From assembly GCA_016789845.1 (NCBI GenBank), contig JAEUQA010000078.1:1-64000 (forward strand): 64,000 nucleotides of DNA, given 5' to 3'. Under the pieces are notes generated by a model. It was given only the letters and a program-made list of their open reading frames with translations. It was not told where the DNA came from and ran no database searches. Of this stretch, positions 33,337 through 44,402 are shown piece by piece; within the stretch, counting starts at the first letter, position 1, and each line of letters starts with the position of its first letter. A program made the position numbers and the translations under genes. This DNA is from Chromatiales bacterium (lineage in GTDB: Bacteria > Pseudomonadota > Gammaproteobacteria > Steroidobacterales > GCA-2729495).

Positions 33337-34760
33337 GCCGATGCACCCGTGCGTTCGGCCGCCACATCCCCATGCGTATCGCGCAGGGCGAGCGATGCGG
33401 CGCCGATGCTGCCGGCACCGAGCGTCAGCAGCACGTCGCCCGGCTGCACGACACCGGTGAGGAGCGCCGTCAGTTCCTCCATCTGCGGCACGAAGACGGG
33501 CTCGATCTGCCCGCGGCTGCGGATCGCGCGGCAGATGGCGCGGCCATCGGCCCCCGCGATCGGCGCTTCCCCGGCCGCATAGACCTCGGTCACGAGCAGG
33601 CGGTCGGCCGCCGACAGCACGTCCGCGAAGTCGTCCAGGAGGTCCCGCGTGCGGGAGTAGCGATGGGGCTGGAAGGCCACGACCAGGCGGCGGTCCGGCC
33701 AGGCCTGGCGCACCGCCTCGATGGTGGCGGCGATCTCCGTGGGGTGGTGACCGTAGTCATCCACCAGCAGGACCCGCTTGCCGCCGAGGGCGATGTCGCC
33801 CAGCACCTGCAGGCGCCGGTCCACGCCCTCGAAGCTGGCCAGCGCCTGCTGGCAGGCCGCGTCGGCAAGCTCCAGGTCGCAGGCGATCGCCACCGCCGCG
33901 AGGGCGTTCAGCACGTTGTGTCGGCCGGGCAGGTTCAGGACGACGGGCAGCGGCGCGGCGCCGGGACGGACCACGGTGAACCGGGACCGCAACCCGTCCC
34001 GCACCCAGTTCTCGACGCGGACGTCGGCCTCCGGGGAGAAGCCGTAGGTCAGGGTCGCCCGGTGCAGCAGCGGCAGGATGGCCTGCACGCCCGGGTCGTC
34101 CAGGCAGACCACCGCGAGCCCGTAGAACGGCAGGTTATGGAGGAACTCGACGAAGGTGTGGCGGAGGCGCTCCAGGTCGCCGCCATAGGTGGCCAGGTGG
34201 TCGTTGTCGATGTTGGTGACCACGGCGACCATCGGCTGCAGGTGGATGAAGGACGCGTCGCTCTCGTCCGCCTCGGCCACCAGGTACCGGCCGGCGCCGA
34301 GGCGGCCGTTGCTGTCGGCGCTCTTCAGCCGGCCGCCGATGACGAAGGTCGGGTCCTGGCCGGCCTCGGCGAGGACGCTGGCGATGAGGCTGGTGGTGGT
34401 GGTCTTGCCGTGGCTGCCGGCGACGGCGATGGCGTGCCGGAAGCGCATGAGCTCGGCCAGCATCTCGGCCCGCTGGACGACGGGCTTGCGCGCGGCGCGG
34501 GCCACCAGCACTTCGGGGTTGTCCTCGGCCACCGCGCCGGACACGACGACGACGTCCGCGTCACCCACATTCTCGGCCCGGTGCCCCACGTGCACCAGCG
34601 CGCCAAGGCGCGTCAGCCGCCGGGTGACGGCCGACTCCTTCAGGTCCGAGCCCTGCACCGCGTAGCCCAGGTTCAGCAGCACCTCCGCGATACCGCCCAT
34701 GCCGACGCCGCCGATGCCGACCAGGTGGATCCGGTTGATCCGCCGCATCCGGTCACGCAT
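33333..34760 (-). CDS. murC: UDP-N-acetylmuramate:L-alanine ligase
   Basis: 475 residues, Mur ligase. Rossmann domain [21 protein letters not shown] loop [11 protein letters not shown], and the central [11 protein letters not shown]. It adds L-Ala to UDP-MurNAc in the cytoplasm. Starts eight bases inside the murG end; a second ATG (MRRINRI) is possible. The stop overlaps murB. Confidence 0.97.
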   Translation of the reverse strand: MRDRMRRINRIHLVGIGGVGMGGIAEVLLNLGYAVQGSDLKESAVTRRLTRLGALVHVGHRAENVGDADVVVVSGAVAEDNPEVLVARAARKPVVQRAEMLAELMRFRHAIAVAGSHGKTTTTSLIASVLAEAGQDPTFVIGGRLKSADSNGRLGAGRYLVAEADESDASFIHLQPMVAVVTNIDNDHLATYGGDLERLRHTFVEFLHNLPFYGLAVVCLDDPGVQAILPLLHRATLTYGFSPEADVRVENWVRDGLRSRFTVVRPGAAPLPVVLNLPGRHNVLNALAAVAIACDLELADAACQQALASFEGVDRRLQVLGDIALGGKRVLLVDDYGHHPTEIAATIEAVRQAWPDRRLVVAFQPHRYSRTRDLLDDFADVLSAADRLLVTEVYAAGEAPIAGADGRAICRAIRSRGQIEPVFVPQMEELTALLTGVVQPGDVLLTLGAGSIGAASLALRDTHGDVAAERTGASA

Positions 34761-35859
34761 GGCCGGGACTCCGGGCAGCGGCGAGGCAGATGCTGACGAT
34801 CTCGTCGGTGGCCCGGGGCATGGCCAGCGCCCGGGCGCGCTCCGCGCGCTGCAGCCTGAGTTCCGGGCGGTCCACGTAGGCCTGGAACTCGGCCGCCAGC
34901 CGCCCGGCCGTCAACTCGGACTGGGGCAGGAGGGTGGCCGCCCCCGCGTCCACCAGGAACGCCGCATTGCGGGTCTGGTGATCGTCCACGGCGGCGGGGA
35001 ACGGCACCAGCACGGCGCCAACCCCGGCGGCCGCCAGTTCGGCCACCGTCAGGGCGCCGGAACGGGCCAGGACCAGGTCGGCCCAGCCGTAGGCCTCGGC
35101 CATGTCACTTATAAAGGGGTGCACGCGGGCCTCGACCCCCGCGGCCCGGTAGGCGGCCTCGGCCACCGGGCGGGTGGCCTCCCCCGCCTGGTGGCGGATC
35201 TCGGGGCGCTGCTCCCGCGGCAGGAGCGCAACAGCGCCTGCCACTGCCTCGTTGAGCGCGCGGGCGCCCTGGCTCCCGCCCAGGACGAGCAGCCGCCACG
35301 GCCCGCTCCGGCCAGCAAGGCGTGTGGCGGGCGGCGGCAGGGCGGCGATGTCGGCGCGCACGGGATTGCCCGTGACGCGGCACTTCACGCTGGCAGAAAA
35401 GGCGCCCGGGAAGGCCTGAAGCACCTCCCGGGCAAAACCAGCCAGAAGTCGATTGGTCAGTCCGGCGACGGCGTTCTGCTCGTGGATCACGAGCGGCCGG
35501 CGCAGCAGCCAGGCCGCGAGCCCGCCGGGCCCCGCGGTGTAGCCGCCCATGCCGAGCACCACCTTGGGCCGGCAGCGCCGCACCACGCGGAGGGCATCGG
35601 CGACCGCCACCAGCACGCGCAGCGGCGCGAGCAGCCAGGTGAGCACTCCCTTGCCCCGCAGGCCCTGCACCCGGATCTTCTCGAGCGGAAAGCCCTCGGC
35701 CGGGACCACGCGGGACTCCAGCCCGCGGTCGGTGCCAAGCCAGACCACCCGCTCGTTCCGGAGGCGCAACGCCCGGGCCACGGCCAGCGCGGGAAACACG
35801 TGGCCACCCGTCCCGCCCGCCATGATGAGCACCGGTGCGCTGCTCATCGTCCGGTTCAT
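34753..35859 (-). CDS. murG: UDP-GlcNAc:undecaprenyl-pyrophosphoryl-MurNAc-pentapeptide GlcNAc transferase
   Basis: 368 residues; GT28 fold with [12 protein letters not shown] at the N-terminus, NPVR and the donor-site motif [13 protein letters not shown] and [13 protein letters not shown]. It converts lipid I to lipid II at the inner face of the membrane. The ATG at 35859 overlaps the ftsW stop (ATGA) and was chosen over the longer open frame for this reason and because homologues begin here. Confidence 0.97.
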   Translation of the reverse strand: MNRTMSSAPVLIMAGGTGGHVFPALAVARALRLRNERVVWLGTDRGLESRVVPAEGFPLEKIRVQGLRGKGVLTWLLAPLRVLVAVADALRVVRRCRPKVVLGMGGYTAGPGGLAAWLLRRPLVIHEQNAVAGLTNRLLAGFAREVLQAFPGAFSASVKCRVTGNPVRADIAALPPPATRLAGRSGPWRLLVLGGSQGARALNEAVAGAVALLPREQRPEIRHQAGEATRPVAEAAYRAAGVEARVHPFISDMAEAYGWADLVLARSGALTVAELAAAGVGAVLVPFPAAVDDHQTRNAAFLVDAGAATLLPQSELTAGRLAAEFQAYVDRPELRLQRAERARALAMPRATDEIVSICLAAARSPGHA

Positions 35860-37031
35860 CGGGGCACCCGCCCGTTCACGCGGCGCCGGCCCGTGCCCGC
35901 GAGGCCACGATTCTCGAGGTCGATGCGCAGGAGCAGGCCCAGGGCGGCAAGGGTCACGATCAGCGAGCTGCGGCCGTAGCTCACCAGTGGCAACGTCAGC
36001 CCCTTGGTGGGCAGCACGCCCATGTTCACGCCCAGGTTGATCACGGCCTGGATGGCGAGCCAGATGCCGAGGCCGAAGGCCACGTAGGCCCGGAACGTGG
36101 CGTCGCGCACGGCGGCGTCCCGGGCGATGGCCATGGCCCGCCAGATGAGCAGGCCGTAGAGCGCGATCATCACCAGGCTGCCGACCAGGCCGAACTCCTC
36201 GGCGATCACCGCAAAGATGAAGTCGGTGTGTGCCTCGGGAAGGTAGAAGAGCTTCTGCACGCTGCCGCCGAGGCCAAGGCCGGTCCACTCTCCCGTGCCT
36301 ATGGCGATCAGGGACTGCGTCAGCTGGAAGCCATCACCGTAGGGATCGGCCCAGGGATTCCAGAAGCCCATGATCCGGCGCATGCGGTAGGGGGAAAACT
36401 TGGCGAGTGCCGCGAAGGCCAGCACGAGCGGCACGACGATGACGAGCACGTCCCGCACGCGCGCCCCGGCAATGAAGAGCACGGCAAAGCTCATGGCCAG
36501 CAGCAGTACAGCCGAGCCGAAGTCCGGCTGGAGCAGCAGCAGCCCGCCGGCAAACCCGATGATGAGCAGCGGCTTCATCATGCCCGCCATGCCGCTGCGC
36601 AGTTCCTGGTTCCGGCGCACGGCGTAGTCGGCGACGTACATGAGCAGCATCAGGCGGGCCGGCTCGCTCACCTGGACGATGTTGATCCCCGCCAGGCTGA
36701 GCCAGCGGGTGCTGCCATTGGCCGTGTGGCCGAATCCGGGGACCAGCACGAGGACGAGCAGGGCCAGCGCGATGGCGGCCAGCCAGGAGCCCAGGCTCTG
36801 CCAGAGGCGCGTGGGGATTTTCACCATCACCCAGCCGGCCGCGAGGCCGAGGGCCGCGGCGAACAACTGGCGCTCGAGGAAGTAGAAGGCATCGCCATGT
36901 TGGCGATCCCCGAGGGCGATGGAGGCGGACGTCACCATGAGCAGGCCGATGGCCAGCAGGAGCGCCGTGATGCCAATGAGCAGTGCGTCCGGCCGGTCCT
37001 GGCCGGGGGCGGTGATCTGCCGGGCGCTCAT
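35856..37031 (-). CDS. ftsW: SEDS peptidoglycan glycosyltransferase FtsW
   Basis: 391 residues with about ten membrane helices; SEDS-family motifs include GIWLAIQAVINLGVNMGVLPTKGLTLPLVSYG, i.e. the conserved loop near the C-terminus, and the basic start [10 protein letters not shown]. Polymerises lipid II at the septum with FtsI. Overlaps murD and murG by four bases. Confidence 0.97.
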   Translation of the reverse strand: MSARQITAPGQDRPDALLIGITALLLAIGLLMVTSASIALGDRQHGDAFYFLERQLFAAALGLAAGWVMVKIPTRLWQSLGSWLAAIALALLVLVLVPGFGHTANGSTRWLSLAGINIVQVSEPARLMLLMYVADYAVRRNQELRSGMAGMMKPLLIIGFAGGLLLLQPDFGSAVLLLAMSFAVLFIAGARVRDVLVIVVPLVLAFAALAKFSPYRMRRIMGFWNPWADPYGDGFQLTQSLIAIGTGEWTGLGLGGSVQKLFYLPEAHTDFIFAVIAEEFGLVGSLVMIALYGLLIWRAMAIARDAAVRDATFRAYVAFGLGIWLAIQAVINLGVNMGVLPTKGLTLPLVSYGRSSLIVTLAALGLLLRIDLENRGLAGTGRRRVNGRVPR

Positions 37032-38410
37032 GCGTCGCCCCCGGGGAGAGCGGCAACCGCCGCGCTGAACGCCATGCCGCGGGCGGCGTAGTCGCGGAAC
37101 ATGTCGAGGCTGCTGCAGGCCGGGGCGAGCAGCACGGTCCAGCCCGGGCGGGCCAGCTCCGCCGCCTTGCTGACGGCGGCACGCATGTCGGCAACGAGGT
37201 GTACCGGGCAGACGCCGGCCAGGGCGGCGGCCAGCAGTTCCCGGTCGCGGCCGAGCAGCACGGCGGCGCTCTCCCTGCCCCGCAGGGCGGCGGCGATGGC
37301 TTCGAAGCTCGCGCCCTTGCCGTCGCCACCGGCGATGAGGACGAGGGGGCCAGCCACGCCGCCGATGCTGGTGGCGGCCGAGCCCACGTTGGTGGCCTTG
37401 GAGTCGTCGATCCAGGCGACGCCATTCCGCCGGGCCACGAGTGCCATCCGGTGCGGCAGCGGCCGGTAGCCACGGAGGCCCGGCAGCAGGTCATGCAGGC
37501 CGACCCCGGTTGCCGAGCAGAGCGCGAGCGCCGCCAGGGCATTCGACACGTTGTGCCGCCCGGTAACCGGGAGTTCGGCAACCGGCAGCAGCGGGTCCGT
37601 GCCCCGGGCCAGCCAGTGGCCATCGCGCCGTTCCAGCACGCCGAAGTCCTGGCCGGCAGGCGCGCCGAGGCCGAAGCCCACCAGCGGGGTTCCCGGCGGC
37701 ACGAGCGCCGCAAGCTCGGGCAGGTCCCGGTTCACGACGGCGAGGCCGCAGCGGGCATAGATGCGAGACTTGGCGGCTGCGTAGGCGGCCATGTCGCCGT
37801 GGATGTCCAGGTGGTCGGGCGTGATGTTCAGCACGACGGCGGACGCGGTGGGCACCGGCCCACTCCGCTCGAGCTGGAAGCTGGACAGCTCCAGCACGTA
37901 GTGCCGCACGCCGGGCGCCAGCAACTCGAGCGCTGGCGTGCCGAGATTGCCGCCGACGGCGGCGGGCACGCCGGCGCCGGCCAGCATGGCGCCGACCATG
38001 GAGGTCACCGTGCTCTTGCCGTTCGAGCCGGTGATCGCGGTGATGGGAGCGGCCGCCTCGGCCACGAACAGGTCGATGTCGCTCAGCACCGGGATCCCCC
38101 GCTGGCGCGCGTCGGCCAGCACCGGGAGGCGGAGGTCCACGCCCGGCGACACCAGGACGCGATCGACGCCGGCCGGAACGGTCGCCGGCGGGCCACCCGC
38201 CAGGACCTCCGCGCCCGGCATGGCAGCGCGGATGGCCGCCATGCCGGGCGGCAACGCACGGGTGTCCGCGAAGATCGCCCGGGCGCCCCGGCCGGCAAGG
38301 AAGCGCGCGCAGGACACGCCCGTGCTGCCCATGCCGAGCACGAGCGCGACGCCGCCAGCCCGGGAGGCGGGTGGCGTGGTCGCGTCGGTGCGGGCAGCGG
38401 CCATCTTCAT
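37028..38410 (-). CDS. murD: UDP-MurNAc-L-Ala:D-Glu ligase
   Basis: 460 residues, Mur ligase. [19 protein letters not shown] loop [13 protein letters not shown], and INPDH-like [13 protein letters not shown] are visible. It adds D-Glu to UDP-MurNAc-L-Ala. The ATG at 38410 overlaps the mraY stop (ATGA), with a second ATG two codons on; the longer frame upstream only shadows mraY. The N-terminal 20 residues are a variable extension. Confidence 0.97.
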   Translation of the reverse strand: MKMAAARTDATTPPASRAGGVALVLGMGSTGVSCARFLAGRGARAIFADTRALPPGMAAIRAAMPGAEVLAGGPPATVPAGVDRVLVSPGVDLRLPVLADARQRGIPVLSDIDLFVAEAAAPITAITGSNGKSTVTSMVGAMLAGAGVPAAVGGNLGTPALELLAPGVRHYVLELSSFQLERSGPVPTASAVVLNITPDHLDIHGDMAAYAAAKSRIYARCGLAVVNRDLPELAALVPPGTPLVGFGLGAPAGQDFGVLERRDGHWLARGTDPLLPVAELPVTGRHNVSNALAALALCSATGVGLHDLLPGLRGYRPLPHRMALVARRNGVAWIDDSKATNVGSAATSIGGVAGPLVLIAGGDGKGASFEAIAAALRGRESAAVLLGRDRELLAAALAGVCPVHLVADMRAAVSKAAELARPGWTVLLAPACSSLDMFRDYAARGMAFSAAVAALPGGDA

Positions 38411-39489
38411 CGGATCTTCAGGCTCGAGAGGCCGACCAGCACGAGGATCACCGTGATGATCCAGAAACGGACGATCACGCGGGGCTCCGGCCAGCCCTTC
38501 AGCTCGAAATGGTGGTGGAGCGGCGCCATGCGGAAGATGCGCTTGCCGGTCATCTTGAAGGACGCCACCTGCATCATCACCGACACGGTTTCGGCCACGA
38601 AGATGCCGCCCATGATCAGCAGGACGACTTCCTGCTTGACGATCACGGCCACGGCGCCCAGGGCACCACCGAGGGACAAGGCGCCGATGTCGCCCATGAA
38701 GACCTGCGCCGGGTAGGCGTTGAACCACAGGAAGCCCAGCCCGGCCCCGGCGAGGGCGGCGCAGAACACGAGCAGCTCACCCGCGCCCGCCACGTAGGGA
38801 ATGCCCAGGTACCGGGCGAAGATGGCGTTACCCGCGACCCAGGCAAAGATCCCGAGGGCGCCACCCACCAGCACCGTGGGCATGATGGCGAGGCCGTCCA
38901 GGCCATCGGTCAGGTTCACGGCATTGCTGGAGCCCACGATCACGAGGAAGACGAACGGAATGAACAGCCAGCCCAGGGGGATCAGCACGTCCTTCAGGTA
39001 GGGGATGAGCAGCGCCGTGGACTGGGGCGAATCGGCCCGCAGGTACAGGAGCACCCCCACGCCGATGGCCACCAGCGACTGCCAGAAGAGCTTCTCCCGG
39101 GCGGAGAGCCCCTTCGGATTGCGCAGGATCAGCTTGCGGTAATCATCGACGAAGCCCAGCAGCCCGTAAGCCGTGGTCACGCCCAGCACGATCCAGACGA
39201 AGATGCTGCGCAAGTCAGCCCAGAGCAGCGTGCTGACGATGATGCCGAGCAGGATCAGCGTGCCGCCCATGGTCGGCGTGCCGGCCTTCTGCAGGTGGCT
39301 CTGGGGGCCATCGTCCCGCACGGTCTGGCCGATCTGCCGCTGGGTGAGCCGCCGGATCAGCGGCGGACCGAGCAGCAGCGATATCGCCAGCGCGGTGAGC
39401 GCGGCCAGGATGCCGCGCAGGGTGAGGTAGGTCAGCGCATTGAAGCCGGAGACGAAGGGCCGCAGGTACTCGGCCAGCAGCAATAACAT
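38407..39489 (-). CDS. mraY: Phospho-MurNAc-pentapeptide translocase MraY
   Basis: 360 residues and ten membrane helices. The family motifs are intact: the Asp-rich site [18 protein letters not shown] and the His loop [12 protein letters not shown]. It makes lipid I from UDP-MurNAc-pentapeptide and undecaprenyl phosphate. Start overlaps the murF stop by one base (TGATG). Confidence 0.98.
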   Translation of the reverse strand: MLLLLAEYLRPFVSGFNALTYLTLRGILAALTALAISLLLGPPLIRRLTQRQIGQTVRDDGPQSHLQKAGTPTMGGTLILLGIIVSTLLWADLRSIFVWIVLGVTTAYGLLGFVDDYRKLILRNPKGLSAREKLFWQSLVAIGVGVLLYLRADSPQSTALLIPYLKDVLIPLGWLFIPFVFLVIVGSSNAVNLTDGLDGLAIMPTVLVGGALGIFAWVAGNAIFARYLGIPYVAGAGELLVFCAALAGAGLGFLWFNAYPAQVFMGDIGALSLGGALGAVAVIVKQEVVLLIMGGIFVAETVSVMMQVASFKMTGKRIFRMAPLHHHFELKGWPEPRVIVRFWIITVILVLVGLSSLKIR

Positions 39490-40883
39490 CAGTGCGCGCC
39501 TCCGCCAGCGGGTAACTCGCCGTTGAGAATTTTCACGAGTCGCTCGAGCCCGGCGCTGCGGGAGCCCTTCACGAGCAGGCGCACCTCCGGGGTGAGCGCC
39601 GGCTGGATCAGCTCCGCCAGCCTGAAGACATCGGCTGCCCAGTGGGCCCGGGGACCGAAACCCTCCGCCGCGTGCCGGGCCAGCGGGCCGACGGCGTAGA
39701 AGCGGTCGATGCCGCTCCGGGCTGCAAGCACGCCGACCTCCCGGTGCAGCTCGACCTCGGTGGGACCCAGCTCGCCCATGTCGCCGAGGACGAACCAGCG
39801 CTGCCCCGGGAGGCCGGCGAGGAAGCGGATCGCGGCGGCGACCGAGCCCGGGTTGGCGTTGTAGCTGTCGTCGTAGATGGTGCAGCCGGCCGGCCCCGGC
39901 TCAGGCTTCAGGCGACCCTTCACGTTGGCCATGCCCGCGAGACCGTCCCGCACGGCCTCCAGCGTGGCGCCGGCGGCGGTCGTCGCGGCGGCCGCGGCCA
40001 GCGCGTTCTGGATGTTGTGGCTGCCCGCCATCGGCAGGTCGATGGCCACCTCGCCCGCTGGCGAGACGATCCGGAACCGGAGCCCCAGCCCGTTGGTGGC
40101 CGCGACATCGACGGCCCGGAAGTCCGCATCGGGGGCCAGCCCGAAGGACCGGTACTGGAGGTCCTTGCCCAGGGCGCGCCAGTAGTCGTGGAAGGAGTCG
40201 TCCCGGTTCACGACGGCGACGGCACCAGGATCGAGCCCGGCGAACAGCTCGCCCTTCGCCTGCGCCACGTCCCGCACGGTGCCGCCGAAACCGCCCAGGT
40301 GGGCCGGACCAGCGTTGGTGATGACGCCCACGGTGGGCCGGGCGATGCGGGTCAGCAGCCCGATCTCGCCCTTCGCGCTCGCGCCCATCTCGATCACGGC
40401 CGCCCTGTGCGACTCGCGGAGCCAGAGCAGCGTGATCGGGACGCCGACGTGGTTGTTCAGGTTGCCCCAGGTCGCCAGCACGCCACCGTCGTCGTCGGGC
40501 TGGCCCACGTGGGCGCGCATGATGGCGCTCATCATTTCCTTGAGCGTCGTCTTGCCGTTGCTGCCGGTGACCCCGAGGACCGGGATGGAAAAGCGCTGGC
40601 GCCAGGCCGAGGCCACCTCCTGCAGCGCCTTGCCCGCATCGGGCACCACCACCTGGGGCAACGGCAGCGGCTGGGGGCTCTCCACCACCGCGGCGACAGC
40701 GCCCCGCTCCGCCGCCGTCACCACGAACGCCGCGGCGTCGTGCCGGACGCCGCGCAGGGCCACGAAGAGCTGGCCGGGCTCGATGCTGCGCGTGTCCGTG
40801 CTCACCGAGTCGAAGCCCACGTCGGCGCCGACGAGCCTGCCGCCCGCCGTCTCCGCGATCCAGGCGAGGGTGCCCATCGTCAT
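39489..40883 (-). CDS. murF: UDP-MurNAc-tripeptide:D-Ala-D-Ala ligase
   Basis: 464 residues, Mur ligase. ATP loop [32 protein letters not shown]. It adds D-Ala-D-Ala to make the pentapeptide. The ATG at 40883 overlaps the murE stop (ATGA); a second ATG lies two codons in. The much longer open frame upstream has no homology and shadows murE. Confidence 0.97.
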   Translation of the reverse strand: MTMGTLAWIAETAGGRLVGADVGFDSVSTDTRSIEPGQLFVALRGVRHDAAAFVVTAAERGAVAAVVESPQPLPLPQVVVPDAGKALQEVASAWRQRFSIPVLGVTGSNGKTTLKEMMSAIMRAHVGQPDDDGGVLATWGNLNNHVGVPITLLWLRESHRAAVIEMGASAKGEIGLLTRIARPTVGVITNAGPAHLGGFGGTVRDVAQAKGELFAGLDPGAVAVVNRDDSFHDYWRALGKDLQYRSFGLAPDADFRAVDVAATNGLGLRFRIVSPAGEVAIDLPMAGSHNIQNALAAAAATTAAGATLEAVRDGLAGMANVKGRLKPEPGPAGCTIYDDSYNANPGSVAAAIRFLAGLPGQRWFVLGDMGELGPTEVELHREVGVLAARSGIDRFYAVGPLARHAAEGFGPRAHWAADVFRLAELIQPALTPEVRLLVKGSRSAGLERLVKILNGELPAGGGAH

Positions 40884-42397
40884 GGGCTCCCGCCCTGCCC
40901 CGCCGGCCCGCTGGCGCCCAGCAAGGCGGCCCGCGCCACCGCCACGTCGGAAAACGGCCGGCGCTCCCCGCCGGTCACCTGCACGGTCTCGTGGCCCTTG
41001 CCGGCAACGAGCACGGCGTCGCCGGGCCGGGCCAGGCGGATCGCGCGGCCAATCGCCGCGGCCCGCTCGGGGACGACCTGGAGGCGCTCCAGGGAGGGCA
41101 CGCCGCCGAGGATGTCCGCGATGATCTGCTGGGGGTCCTCGGTGCGCGGGTTGTCGTCGGTCACGATTACCCGGTCGGCACCGGCGACCGCCGCCTCGCC
41201 CATCGGCGCGCGCTTCCCCCGGTCCCGGTCGCCGCCGCAGCCGAACACGCACCAGACCTCGCCCGTGCAATGCTCGCGGACGGCGGCCAGCGCCTTGCGG
41301 AGCGCGTCGGGTGTGTGGGCGAAATCCACGAGCACGGCCGGTTGGCCGGGGGCGCCCGGGACCCGCTCCATGCGGCCGGGCGGTGCACCGCACTGGCCGA
41401 GCGCGTCGGCTACCCGGTCCAGGGGCCAGCCGGACCCGAGCAGGATCCCGGCGGCCACCAGCAGGTTCTCGGCGTTGAAACGGCCCCAGAGCGGGCTCTG
41501 CAGCCGCGCGCCCTGCCCGCCGCTCGACAGCTCGAGCACGAGGCCGTCGGCTGCCGTCGCCACAACGGTCCCGGTGAGCATGGCGCCAGCTGCGCCCGCG
41601 AGCGTCACGCCCACGAGGCGGGTGCCTGCGGACAGGCGGTTGGCGAGCTCCCGGCCGAACGGATCGTCCAGGTTGATCACGGCCGTGCCGGCCCCCAGCG
41701 CGAACAGCCGCGCCTTGGCGGCGCCATACGCCGCCAGGTCGGCGTGATAGTCCAGGTGATCCCGCGAGAGGTTGGTAAACGCCACCGTGCCGAAGCGCAC
41801 GCCGGCGACCCGCTCCTGGTCCAGGGCATGGGACGAGACCTCGGCCACCACGTGGGTGGCGCCCTCGTCGGCCAGCTCGCGGAGCTGCCGGTGGAAGCTG
41901 ATGCAGTCGGGCGTGGTCAGTTCGGCCGCGCGCAGCTGGCCATTCCGGCCGTGACCGAGGGTGCCGACGTAACCCGGGCTGCCGCCCAGGCGCGCGATGG
42001 CCTGCATGACCAGCCAGGCCGTGGTGGTCTTGCCGTTGGTGCCGGTGATGCCCGTGACGCTCACGGCCTCCGAGGGCCGCGCGAAGAAGCGGTTCGCCAC
42101 CTCGCCGAGCTGTTCCCGCAACCGGGGCACGGCGAGGCCGGCCACGCCCGGCGGCAGTGCGGGGGCACGCAGGGCCGCGGCGGGTTCCCAGGCCACGGCG
42201 CCCACCCCGGCCCGCAGCGCGTCGCCGACGAAGTCGAGGCCATGCTGGCGCGTGCCGCGGCAGGCGATGAACAGCCCGTCGCGAACGGCGGTCCGGCTGT
42301 CCTGGGTGATGTCCACCACGTCCTGTGCCGGCACGTCCGTGACCAGGCCCTTGAACAGTGTTTGCAGATCCATGTCGCTTGCGCCGGCCAGGGTCAT
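40880..42397 (-). CDS. murE: UDP-MurNAc-L-Ala-D-Glu:meso-diaminopimelate ligase
   Basis: 505 residues, Mur ligase. ATP loop GITGTNGKTTTAW, and the DNPR motif in VTDDNPRTEDPQ, which binds meso-DAP, so the wall is DAP-type. Start taken at 42397 (MTLAGASDMDLQ), overlapping the ftsI stop by four bases; MDLQTLFKG at 42373 is an alternative that fits homologues equally well. Confidence 0.96.
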   Translation of the reverse strand: MTLAGASDMDLQTLFKGLVTDVPAQDVVDITQDSRTAVRDGLFIACRGTRQHGLDFVGDALRAGVGAVAWEPAAALRAPALPPGVAGLAVPRLREQLGEVANRFFARPSEAVSVTGITGTNGKTTTAWLVMQAIARLGGSPGYVGTLGHGRNGQLRAAELTTPDCISFHRQLRELADEGATHVVAEVSSHALDQERVAGVRFGTVAFTNLSRDHLDYHADLAAYGAAKARLFALGAGTAVINLDDPFGRELANRLSAGTRLVGVTLAGAAGAMLTGTVVATAADGLVLELSSGGQGARLQSPLWGRFNAENLLVAAGILLGSGWPLDRVADALGQCGAPPGRMERVPGAPGQPAVLVDFAHTPDALRKALAAVREHCTGEVWCVFGCGGDRDRGKRAPMGEAAVAGADRVIVTDDNPRTEDPQQIIADILGGVPSLERLQVVPERAAAIGRAIRLARPGDAVLVAGKGHETVQVTGGERRPFSDVAVARAALLGASGPAGQGGSP

Positions 42398-44127
42398 GGC
42401 GTTCGGGAAGCCAGCTTGGTCAGGGGCTTCGCGGGCGCGGGATCGGCGGCGTCCGGCGGCACCGCCAGGATGCGCAGGGCGCCCGTGGCGACGGCGGAGA
42501 AGACCGGCGCCGCCACGTCGCCGCCGAAGTACTGACCGCCCCGGGGCTCGTCCACGACCACCACGATGACCAGGCGCGGCTCGCTCGCCGGAACGAGCCC
42601 GGCGAATACCGCCGTGTGCCGGTCGCCGGCGTAACCACCCGCTGCCACCTTGCGTGCCGTGCCGGTCTTGCCCGCGACCCGGTAACCCGTGACCGCGGCC
42701 TTGATGCCGGTGCCCTCCGTCGTGACGACCCTTTCCAGCATGCTGACGACGCCGCGCGTGGTCTCCGGGCTGACGACCCGCCGCGCAATGGGCGGCTTGT
42801 CCACGCGCACGAGCGAGATGGGCCGGGACAGGCCGTCGCCGGCCAGCACTGCATAGGCCTGGGCCAGCTGCAGCGGGGTCATGGACAAGCCGTAGCCGTA
42901 GGCCATCGTGGCCTGGCCGATGGGCCTCCAGCCCTGGAAAGGCGGCAGCATGCCCGCCGACTCGCCCGGGAAGCCGCTCGCCGTCAGCCGGCCGGCGCCG
43001 AAGCGGCTCAGCGTGTTCCAGAGCATCTCCTTGTCCAGCTGCATCGCGATCTGCACGGCGCCGACGTTGCTGGACTTGGCCAGGATCATGGCCGGGTCCA
43101 TGACGCCGTAGTTGTGCTTGTCCTCGATGGTCTTGTTACCGACCCGGATGAAGCCCGGATTGGTGTCGATGCGGCTGCCCGGGTTGAAGCGGCCGCTCTC
43201 GAGCGCCGCCGCGACGATCAGCGGCTTGAACGTGGACCCCGGCTCCAGGATGTCCGTGATGGCCCGGTTGCGGAACCGCGCCGGGTCGATCTGGCTGCGA
43301 TCGTTCGGGTTGAAGGCGGGCTGGTTGACGTCCGCCAGGACTTCGCCCGTGCTGACGTCCAGCACGATGGCGGAACCGGAAACCGCGTTGTGCTTCTGGA
43401 CGGCCGCCTTGAGCTCCCGGTAGGCGAGATACTGGATGCGCAGGTCGATGGCCGTGACGAGATCCCGGCCGGGGCTGGGCGGCTCGATGCTCTCCACGTC
43501 CTCGATGATGCGCCCGAGGCGGTCGCGCAGGACCTTCTTCTTGCCCGGCACGCCGTGCAGCCAGTTGTCGAAGGCCAGCTCGAGTCCTTCCTGGCCCTTG
43601 TCATCGATGTTGGTGAAGCCAAGCAGGTGGCCGGTCACCTCGCCCGCCGGGTAGTAGCGCCGGTACTCACGCAGCAGGTGCACGCCAGGTACCTGCTGCG
43701 CGTCGACCGCCGCGGCGGCTCCGGGATTCATGTGGCGCTTGAGGTAATAGAACTCCTTGCGGACGTTCCGCGTGAGCCGGGCCGTGAGCTCGCCGCTGTC
43801 GAGGTTCAGGGCCTTCGCCAGCCCCCGGATCCGGTCCGGCTCCGCGAGCAGCTGGGGCGGGTTCACCCAGACGCTGTCCACCGGGGTGCTGACGGCCAGC
43901 GGCTCGCCATTGCGGTCCTTGATGACGCCGCGGGTGGCCGACAGGGTGGCCACGCGCAGGTGCCGTGCGGCAGCCTGTTTGTTGAGGAAGTCGGTGTTGA
44001 AGACCTGCAGGTGCACGGCCCGGGCCACCAGGCCGCCGCCGGCCAGCACCAGGACGGCCGCCACGGTCCACAGGCGCAGGACGAAGCTGTGGTAGGCGGG
44101 TTTCGCGGCCCGTTCGACCGTGCTCAT
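42394..44127 (-). CDS. ftsI: Septal peptidoglycan transpeptidase FtsI (PBP3)
   Basis: 577 residues, class B PBP. One N-terminal membrane helix (LRLWTVAAVLVLAGGGLVARAV), a dimerisation/pedestal region, and the transpeptidase domain with active-site EPGSTFKPL (SxxK), KSSNVGAV (SxN) and AGKTGTARK (KTG). It crosslinks septal peptidoglycan with FtsW. Overlaps ftsL and murE by four bases each. Confidence 0.97.
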   Translation of the reverse strand: MSTVERAAKPAYHSFVLRLWTVAAVLVLAGGGLVARAVHLQVFNTDFLNKQAAARHLRVATLSATRGVIKDRNGEPLAVSTPVDSVWVNPPQLLAEPDRIRGLAKALNLDSGELTARLTRNVRKEFYYLKRHMNPGAAAAVDAQQVPGVHLLREYRRYYPAGEVTGHLLGFTNIDDKGQEGLELAFDNWLHGVPGKKKVLRDRLGRIIEDVESIEPPSPGRDLVTAIDLRIQYLAYRELKAAVQKHNAVSGSAIVLDVSTGEVLADVNQPAFNPNDRSQIDPARFRNRAITDILEPGSTFKPLIVAAALESGRFNPGSRIDTNPGFIRVGNKTIEDKHNYGVMDPAMILAKSSNVGAVQIAMQLDKEMLWNTLSRFGAGRLTASGFPGESAGMLPPFQGWRPIGQATMAYGYGLSMTPLQLAQAYAVLAGDGLSRPISLVRVDKPPIARRVVSPETTRGVVSMLERVVTTEGTGIKAAVTGYRVAGKTGTARKVAAGGYAGDRHTAVFAGLVPASEPRLVIVVVVDEPRGGQYFGGDVAAPVFSAVATGALRILAVPPDAADPAPAKPLTKLASRTP

Positions 44128-44402
44128 CGTGCCACCAGCTTCACGTCGTCGCCGGTCGGCGTCCGCATCGCCAGCCGCTCCCGGGCCAGGCGCTCGACGC
44201 GGGCGTGGTTGGCCTGGGTGCTCTGCTCGATCTGCAGCCGGCCCCAGTCCATCTCCAGCCGGTCGCGCTCGACCACCAGCGCCTGCAGCTCCACGAACAG
44301 CTTGCGGGACTTGTGCTTGGCATAGACGCTCGCCAGGGACGAAACGAGCACGGCGCAGGCCAGGCCGGCGAAGATCGCGCGGGAGCGCTGGGCCGGCGTC
44401 AT
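44124..44402 (-). CDS. ftsL: Cell division protein FtsL
   Basis: 92 residues. One membrane helix (about 10-27, [19 protein letters not shown]) and a periplasmic leucine-zipper-like coil ([23 protein letters not shown]), ending in a proline-free MRTP tail. FtsL-FtsB-FtsQ complex activates FtsWI. The sequence is weakly conserved; the call rests on topology and position between rsmH and ftsI. Confidence 0.92.
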   Translation of the reverse strand: MTPAQRSRAIFAGLACAVLVSSLASVYAKHKSRKLFVELQALVVERDRLEMDWGRLQIEQSTQANHARVERLARERLAMRTPTGDDVKLVAR